From positions 175,752,147-175,816,146 of the forward strand of contig CM071597.1 in NCBI GenBank assembly GCA_036435485.1: a stretch of 64,000 bases of DNA, given 5' to 3'. Position 1 is the first letter of the stretch, and each line of letters begins with the position of its first letter. Origin of the DNA: Saposhnikovia divaricata (lineage: Eukaryota; Streptophyta; Magnoliopsida; Apiales; Apiaceae). This document shows, piece after piece, positions 58,954 to 64,000 of this stretch. Made by a program: the position numbers and the translations under genes. A model generated the notes under the pieces. The model was not told where the DNA came from. It ran no database searches and was given only the letters and a program-made list of their open reading frames with translations.

Positions 58954-59673
58954 TTATTTTTTATGCTCCATCAAAATAGGGCACCCACCACTCCTTCTAG
59001 TCTCCTCATTCTTATTCTGAAGTTCACTTCCTGCTTGGGGTACTACCTCCTGCCCCCCGACTTCTTGGTTGCCAATGGTACACTCAACCACAAAGTCAGT
59101 TAACGCCTTAGCCTCAATGGCTGTCCGAGGCTTCTGTGTGATGTCCTCTGCTGACCTTTCTTTGTGTTCCTTACCACTATGGACTTCCATGTCTTCAATC
59201 GGAAGGACCTGCCCCCCGACTCCATCAGGCCTTAACGAGGCTACATAACAGCTTCGTGCCATCTTCTGATCACCTTTATGTTCTCCAACACCATTCCTGG
59301 TAGGGAACTTGATCTTCACATGATAGGTTGAGGCAACAGCCTTGAATGCATGAAGTCCAGTCCTTCCAAGGATAGCGTTGTACGTTGAATCCGCCTTGAT
59401 TACCAGGAAGTTCAACATCCGAGTGGCCTCCTTGGGCTCTTGCCCAATAGTTACAGGCAGCTGAATAGTCCCTTCAACTTTCGATTTTACTCCATTAAAT
59501 CCGTATATAGGCATGTTATTGGGGGTCAACTGAGAATCAGTGTATCCCATCTTCACAAACGCATCATGAAACAGAATGTCAACGGAAGCTCCATTGTCTA
59601 TCAAGACTCGCTTCACCTCCGAGTTTCCAATCACAGAAGTTATGACCAACGGGTCATCATGGGGGAACTTCAC
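58954..59673 (-). CDS. Tat-like protease, fused to a short RNase H-start copy
   Basis: An open frame of 239 codons. LIDNGASVDILFHDAF at 25-40 is the aspartic protease site (Asp-Asn-Gly-Ala, a form common in Tat elements), and AILGRTGLHAFKAVAS near 104 is the second conserved segment. Residues 185-239 (ECTIGNQEVGGQEV onward) are a second copy of the segment at 58385-58424, so the frame runs from protease directly into an RNase H-start-like piece. The upstream stop separates it from gag by about 40 bases. Confidence 0.8.
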   Translation of the reverse strand: MKFPHDDPLVITSVIGNSEVKRVLIDNGASVDILFHDAFVKMGYTDSQLTPNNMPIYGFNGVKSKVEGTIQLPVTIGQEPKEATRMLNFLVIKADSTYNAILGRTGLHAFKAVASTYHVKIKFPTRNGVGEHKGDQKMARSCYVASLRPDGVGGQVLPIEDMEVHSGKEHKERSAEDITQKPRTAIEAKALTDFVVECTIGNQEVGGQEVVPQAGSELQNKNEETRRSGGCPILMEHKK

Positions 59674-59715
59674 CCCTTCCTAGTCTGAGTCATCAAAGCT
59701 AATCGCTACCTCAGT

Positions 59716-61623
59716 TTATGCACACTTCGGGGCCTCTCCCACGATGTGCAACACCTCTCGAGCATAAGCCTTTCGAGAGTTCCTAGTTGTCCCGGCCGCA
59801 GTCGGGCCTCCTGAGATCATGTTGATTACTGGCCCTCGGGGCTGTGGGTTGCGATCTTGATCGTCATCCCTTCTATTATAGTCTCTTCTCTGGTTACCAC
59901 GGTCTTCACCCTTAGTGAATTGCCTCAGCTTCCCTCTACGGATCAAAAACTCGATCTCATCTTTGAGTTGCTTGCAATCGTCAGTGTCATGCCCCACGTC
60001 TCTATGGAATCTGCAATACTGATTTTGGTTTCTCTTTGCGGGATCACCCCTGAGTGGCTTTGGCCATCTGAAATCCTTATCATTCTCAATGTCCAACAAG
60101 ATTCGACTCCTAGGAGTATTCAACCTTGCATACTCAGTGAACCTTGACCCTTGGTTCTTCTTAGGGGCAGAGTCGGAATCCTCGCTAGTTCGGGGATACT
60201 TGTCCCTAGCATCATACTCTTGATCATCATAGTCCTGGTCTTGCTTTCGCTTCTTGGAGTCATTGTTACCTCCTCCTCCACCTACGGTGGTTTCTTTCTT
60301 CAAGCTATCCTCAGCTTTAATATACTTATCAGCCCTTCGTTGGAGCTCAGCCATGTTCTTAGGGGGATGCTTCGCCAATGATCTCTTGAAGAAGAGGTCA
60401 GTGGTTCCGTGTTCCAGGGCTACCATTGCCACCTTATTTTCCAAATCAGTGATATTCAGGGTCTCCTTAGTGAATCGCTTGAGGTAATCCCTCAGATTTT
60501 CATTCTTTCCTTGCACTACATACATAAGAGATGCGGAGCTCTTCTCATGCACTCTTCCGCTAATGAATTGGCTAACGAAAGCGGCACTCAACTCCTTAAA
60601 AGAGCCAATAGAGTTCGCAGGCAATCGGCTATACCATCTCTGAGCCATGCCCGACAGGGTTTGGGGGAACGCTCTGCACTTTAGGGCATCACTTGCAGGC
60701 TGCAGTAGCAGTGCATTTGAGAACGTCCTGACGTGATTTGCGGGATCACCCGTTCCATCATAAGCCTTAATTGTCGGCATCTTAAACTTCCTAGAAATTT
60801 GAGCATTCATCACCTCCTCAGTAAACGGGGGTGTGGGATCATCAGGATCTCCAAGTGGCATGAGATCTTTGGGGTTACTCCTGGGGGTTTCCACCCTTGT
60901 AGTTTTTCCAATTGGGGCATTAGCCCTTTTCTGTCTTCTCGAGGACCTATCTGGATCAATGATGGGAATCCTTCCTGCAGTTGGAGGAGGCTGAGTTTGA
61001 TTTAGCCTAGCTTGTTCTCTTGCCATATCTTCCTTCAATTTTAAGATCTCGGCCTCATAAGTCTTGATCCTTTCAGCAGTTGTCAAAGATTGTCCATCAC
61101 GGATGTCTTGAGTCCTCCTTCGAGGTTCTCTACTAGCACGTCGCCTCCTCGGGGCTTCATCACGGTCATCATCCTCATCGTCGGAGGAGGTTTCATCAGT
61201 ATAAGGACCTGAATAATCGTGATACTCTCGATCTCGGATCTGCAAAGCGTGACCACTTGGGCCTGTCCCTTGGATAGGAGGATAATTAGGCAGCCCGTAT
61301 GTCGGGTTAGTACTCACGGGGAGATCTGTAGTGTGGATCTGGACCCCATGCGATGGGTTGTTCGGATCAATCAGAAGAGAGACCACCATCTGAAGAGGAT
61401 TGGTTTCTCGTCTTGTACGGGTAATCGGAGGTAATGTACTCTCAACGTGGGGGATCGCCCCTGATTGTTGAGAAACTTGAGATTGGGTGATCGCCCCTGA
61501 TGCTGGCGGAGCTTGTTGGGCAATCGCCCCTGATGCTGGGGGAACCTGTTCGGTGATGGGTGGAACAGATCTGAGAGGTATGGCCTCAGTTGCAACTGGT
61601 GTTGTTCTTCGTGTTTGAACCAT
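59716..61623 (-). CDS. gag: Tat-like gag
   Basis: An open frame of 635 codons from ATG 61623, only 33 bases from the 5' LTR. Residues 1-85 are Pro/Gln/Thr-rich with a repeated PPASGAI segment; 150-180 is an Asp/Glu then Arg-rich stretch. The gag core is at about 270-420 (AFPQTLSGMAQRWYSRLP, FVSQFISGRVHEKSSASL, NENLRDYLKRFTKE). A CX2HX4HX4C zinc-knuckle variant (CRFHRDVGHDTDDC) lies near 535, then EFLIRRGKLRQF. Fully open with no stop, so probably able to make a particle protein; fits the very recent insertion. Confidence 0.88.
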   Translation of the reverse strand: MVQTRRTTPVATEAIPLRSVPPITEQVPPASGAIAQQAPPASGAITQSQVSQQSGAIPHVESTLPPITRTRRETNPLQMVVSLLIDPNNPSHGVQIHTTDLPVSTNPTYGLPNYPPIQGTGPSGHALQIRDREYHDYSGPYTDETSSDDEDDDRDEAPRRRRASREPRRRTQDIRDGQSLTTAERIKTYEAEILKLKEDMAREQARLNQTQPPPTAGRIPIIDPDRSSRRQKRANAPIGKTTRVETPRSNPKDLMPLGDPDDPTPPFTEEVMNAQISRKFKMPTIKAYDGTGDPANHVRTFSNALLLQPASDALKCRAFPQTLSGMAQRWYSRLPANSIGSFKELSAAFVSQFISGRVHEKSSASLMYVVQGKNENLRDYLKRFTKETLNITDLENKVAMVALEHGTTDLFFKRSLAKHPPKNMAELQRRADKYIKAEDSLKKETTVGGGGGNNDSKKRKQDQDYDDQEYDARDKYPRTSEDSDSAPKKNQGSRFTEYARLNTPRSRILLDIENDKDFRWPKPLRGDPAKRNQNQYCRFHRDVGHDTDDCKQLKDEIEFLIRRGKLRQFTKGEDRGNQRRDYNRRDDDQDRNPQPRGPVINMISGGPTAAGTTRNSRKAYAREVLHIVGEAPKCA

Positions 61624-61638
61624 GGTTGATGTTGTCTT

Positions 61639-61656
61639 CCCACAGACGGCGCCAAA
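61639..61656 (-). other. Primer binding site of the Tat-like element
   Basis: On the minus strand TGGCGCCGTCTGTGGG begins two bases after the 5' LTR. This type of site is common in Tat/Ogre elements. Confidence 0.82.
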
Positions 61657-62166
61657 TGTTGTGGAATAAAAAGTAGGGTATATTTATTGCGTATTAACTA
61701 CTAGGGTTTGTGGGAGCTTCGAGCTTTAATGGCTGCTCTTGTTGTCGGGGACTAACTCGGTCCTAACAAGATGCCTACGTACCTTGATGAATATCAAGAA
61801 TCAAGCCAAAAAACGTAGTTCTGAGGTGAGGGGTCTGACCCTTTATATAGACTGAGAAGCCTTAGAATTAAGGTAGGAGTTGGAGACTTAATAGATAAGT
61901 CACCTCCTTGAGGAAAGTTCTAGACTCCTTCCTTGTAGGAGTCTGTTGCCATATCGAATTGGATGCCTTGGAGGCTAAGTCTTGTAGAGATAATGTTCTT
62001 ATCTGACACTTATTGCTGAGCTGTTTATTACCCCTAATATTAATTACGAAATTAATATTATAATTGGGGTTTTGGGCCCACCTGGTGGGCCCCACGTTTG
62101 GACCATTCTTGGCCTAATTAATGCCACATTAAATGTGTCTTTAGGGCTTATTTTCAGCCCATATCA
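61657..62166 (-). repeat. Tat-like 5' LTR (510 bp)
   Basis: Directly repeats 53261-53770. By eye only three positions differ (about 61689, 61725 and 61996). The hairpin is repeated at 62074-62092. Confidence 0.92.
61842..61849 (-). promoter_or_regulatory. TATA box of the Tat-like 5' LTR
   Basis: TATATAAA on the minus strand, about 185 bases before the LTR end in the direction of transcription. The same sequence is at 53446-53453 in the 3' LTR. Confidence 0.6.
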
Positions 62167-62171
62167 CCCAC

Positions 62172-62990
62172 ACAAACCCAAATATATATACTTACACGGA
62201 TACATATATATAGGATAGCAATAGAGAGAGAATGAAGAAAGGAACTCTAATATGTAATTTAATCTAACAAACAAGTTTATTATGACCTTGCATGCGATGA
62301 GAGAGAGAATACCAAGAGAGAGAGATTTTAGAGCTCTGCAAAAAGAAGCCAGGGAGAAAAATGAAGAAGAAAAGAGGCTGGTGGTGATGATATAGCCTCA
62401 GGGGCGAAATGGTCTTTTAACAAAAGCTAAAAATCTAATATCCTTTTTAAAACTCGTTTTTAATCATTTTAAATCGAAATTAATTAGGAAATTAGGGGAA
62501 AAATAATTTTTAAAATTCTAAAATAAAGTTTATGAAATTACAAGGCTCTCCATATTTTTAAAATAATATTTAGATCAAAAATGAATTTTATATGATTTTT
62601 ACGAGTTTAACATCTTTAAATGGAATAAAGCTTTTTAAATCATTTTAAAATACTTACGCCCAAAATTAAATACTCCCACAAATTCTAAAAACTAAATAAT
62701 AACATAAAGATGATAATGCAAAAGATTTCATGATTTAAAACGTCTCCGATGATTTATAAAAATCTCAGAAGATTAATAATGCATTTTAAAAATACTTTTA
62801 ATGCTCTTAAAAATACAAATAAAATTCCACGAACATATACGACACATACCAATCACCATATAATCACATCAACATGATTTCACATATAGTTTGTCTTCAC
62901 AAAAATATTCCCATCATATAATTCACATAATTTCCACATTTAATAATTAAATAATCATTTATAAATCGCGAAAAATTCTAGGTCGTTATA
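62172..62990 (-). repeat. Tekay 2 5' LTR, part 3
   Basis: Resumes after the Tat-like element and ends CTAGGTCGTTATA at 62990, the true outer start of Tekay 2 (TATAACGACC on its own strand). Copia 2 sequence begins at 62991. Confidence 0.87.
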
Positions 62991-64000
62991 ATCAAGGTGA
63001 AAACATTGGAAAGTTTGACACCAAGGCAGATGAAGCTATCTTTGTTGGATACTCATCAGGGAAATCGTATAGGGTCTACAACCTAAGATTAAACATTGTT
63101 ATGGAATCCATACATGTTGTCTTTGATGATAAGAAAATCCAAGGGTTGATAGATGAAGGTTTCCATTAAGATCTATCATTTGAAAATGATACAGGTGGTG
63201 AAGATAGTGAAGATGATGTAGAAGCAGCATCGATTGATGTAAGATTGCAGCATGCTCAAGGTGAAGAGCGTGGGACATCATTCGTTGATGCTGATGAAGC
63301 CCCATCCGTTGAAGACAATTCTAGATTACCCGTTGATAGTCACATAGAGATATCCATTGACAACTCTGTTAACACTCCAACCTCAAGGGCCACACACTCA
63401 GGGGGAGGTTCTCAAAGTCGTCACTCAACAAATAATCAGAATGATCAACACAGGGAAAATGAAGCTACATCATCAAGACTAAATATTTCACTATCAAGAA
63501 AATGGACCAGAGATCACCCATTTGAATTCATAATTGGGGATTCAGATGCCAGAGTACAAACTAGAAGGGCAACTCGAGAAGAATGCTTGTACAACAGTTT
63601 TCTAGGTAAAGAAGAACCTAAGAAAGTCGAAGATGCCCTCCTAGATCCAGACTGGGTTTTAGCAATGCAAGAAGAGCTAAACCAGTTTGAGAGAAATGAA
63701 GTATGGAAGCTTGTACCCAAACCTAAAGACAAATCTGTGATTGACATAAAATGGGTATTCAAGAACAAGATGGACGAGAATGACATAGTTACAAGGAACA
63801 AAGCTAGATTGGTTGCTAAAGGCTACTTCCAAGAAGAAGGAATTGATTTTGATGAGACCTTTGCACCTGTAGCAAGGTTGGAAGCAATCAGAATCTTCCT
63901 AGCCTATGCAGCCCATGCCAATTTCAAAGTCTATCAGATGGATGTCAAGAGTGCTTTTCTAAATGGCGTCTTGGAAGAGGAGGTGTATGTAAGTCAACCT
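62991..64000 (+). pseudogene. Copia 2 integrase C-terminus, hinge and RT start (runs off the window)
   Basis: Collinear with 8327-9340 of Copia 1. In the frame from 62993 a TAA at 63167-63169 interrupts the hinge, where Copia 1 has Glu. After it the frame stays open to the window end, through RNKARLVAKGYFQEE, FDETFAPVARLEAIR and YQMDVKSAFLNGV. It does not have the frameshift that Copia 1 shows near 9035. A CAACGGAT-type motif is at 63304-63312. Confidence 0.85.

Larger units (their letters stand above)
53261..62166 (-). mobile_element. Gypsy retrotransposon, Tat/Ogre-like, lacking RT and integrase, with two tandem arrays
   Basis: 8906 bp, flanked by CCCAC (53256-53260 and 62167-62171), both LTRs 510 bp. 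On the minus strand the order is 5' LTR, primer site, gag, protease, remnants of the RT-RNase H junction, two tandem-repeat arrays, polypurine tract, 3' LTR. RT core and integrase are absent. The LTRs differ at three positions by eye (about 0.6%), making this the most recent insertion with a datable LTR pair. Since it cannot encode its own RT or integrase, it must have moved with proteins from another element (inference). Confidence 0.9.
27707..62990 (-). mobile_element. Gypsy retrotransposon, Tekay-type, element 2, with nested insertions
   Basis: Reverse orientation. Its parts are: 3' LTR remnants 27707-28440 and 41518-43272, interior 43273-49832, 5' LTR parts 49833-51051, 51367-53260 and 62172-62990. 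It carries an Athila element, an LTR-like insertion, a MITE and a Tat-like element, all with their own target duplications. Related to Tekay 1, but the LTR half near its start differs, so it is a sister subfamily. The outer part of its 3' LTR (about 1.4 kb) was lost together with neighbouring Copia sequence. Confidence 0.87.
26097..64000 (+). mobile_element. Copia retrotransposon 2, interrupted by Tekay element 2, running off the window
   Basis: The 5' part is the shared LTR, primer site and a gag start (27173-27706). After the Tekay 2 block the element resumes at 62991 with sequence aligned to 8327 of Copia 1, in the integrase C-terminal region, and continues to the window end in RT. About 3 kb of Copia sequence (aligned to 5309-8326) is missing at the left junction. 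Confidence 0.82.

Overview
The window is a piece of a dicot-type flowering-plant nuclear genome. It is AT-rich, contains a 3' fragment of the chloroplast-targeted phosphoribulokinase (PRK) gene that keeps its GT-AG introns, and is otherwise built almost entirely of nested plant LTR retrotransposons (Copia/Sirevirus-like, Gypsy/Tekay chromovirus, Gypsy/Athila, Gypsy/Tat-Ogre-like). I found no intact host gene, rRNA, tRNA or CRISPR array. The species cannot be named from the sequence.

Layout. 1-908: AT-rich stretch with GCGGG motifs, then a pyrimidine-rich leader-like stretch. 909-1852: PRK 3'-half pseudogene, four exons, two in-frame stops. 1853-3340: no gene seen. About 3340-3704: GCGTCGG subterminal-type repeats resembling the end of a CACTA (En/Spm) transposon. 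About 3705-27120: Copia element 1 (5' LTR, broken gag-pol, env-like ORF, 3' LTR), split by Tekay element 1 (10782-22457, target-site duplication ACTGG). The LTR at 26097-27120 also serves as the 5' LTR of Copia element 2, whose gag starts at 27173 and whose pol resumes at 62991 and runs off the window.

Between the two parts of Copia 2 lies Tekay element 2 on the minus strand (27707-62990), one end of which was lost in a deletion. It was invaded by an Athila element (28441-41512, minus, duplication ATAAT), an LTR-like insertion (45285-46747, duplication TCAAC), a Tourist/Harbinger-type MITE (51052-51363, duplication TAA) and a Tat/Ogre-like element (53261-62166, minus, duplication CCCAC). The Athila element carries its own LTR-like insertion (33334-34627, duplication TGCAT on the plus strand). 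The relative ages follow from the nesting: Copia oldest, Tekay next, Athila and Tat youngest.

Most coding units are broken. The best preserved are the Athila gag and integrase frames and the Tat gag. The Tat element is the most notable: its two 510-bp LTRs differ at only three positions by eye, it lacks reverse transcriptase and integrase, and it carries two separate tandem-repeat arrays (a 51-bp unit at 54090-55352 and a roughly 35-bp unit in a roughly 290-bp higher-order pattern at 55937-57160). A short motif, CAACGGAT, recurs in both orientations throughout the Copia elements, in LTR, gag, pol hinge and env-like regions.
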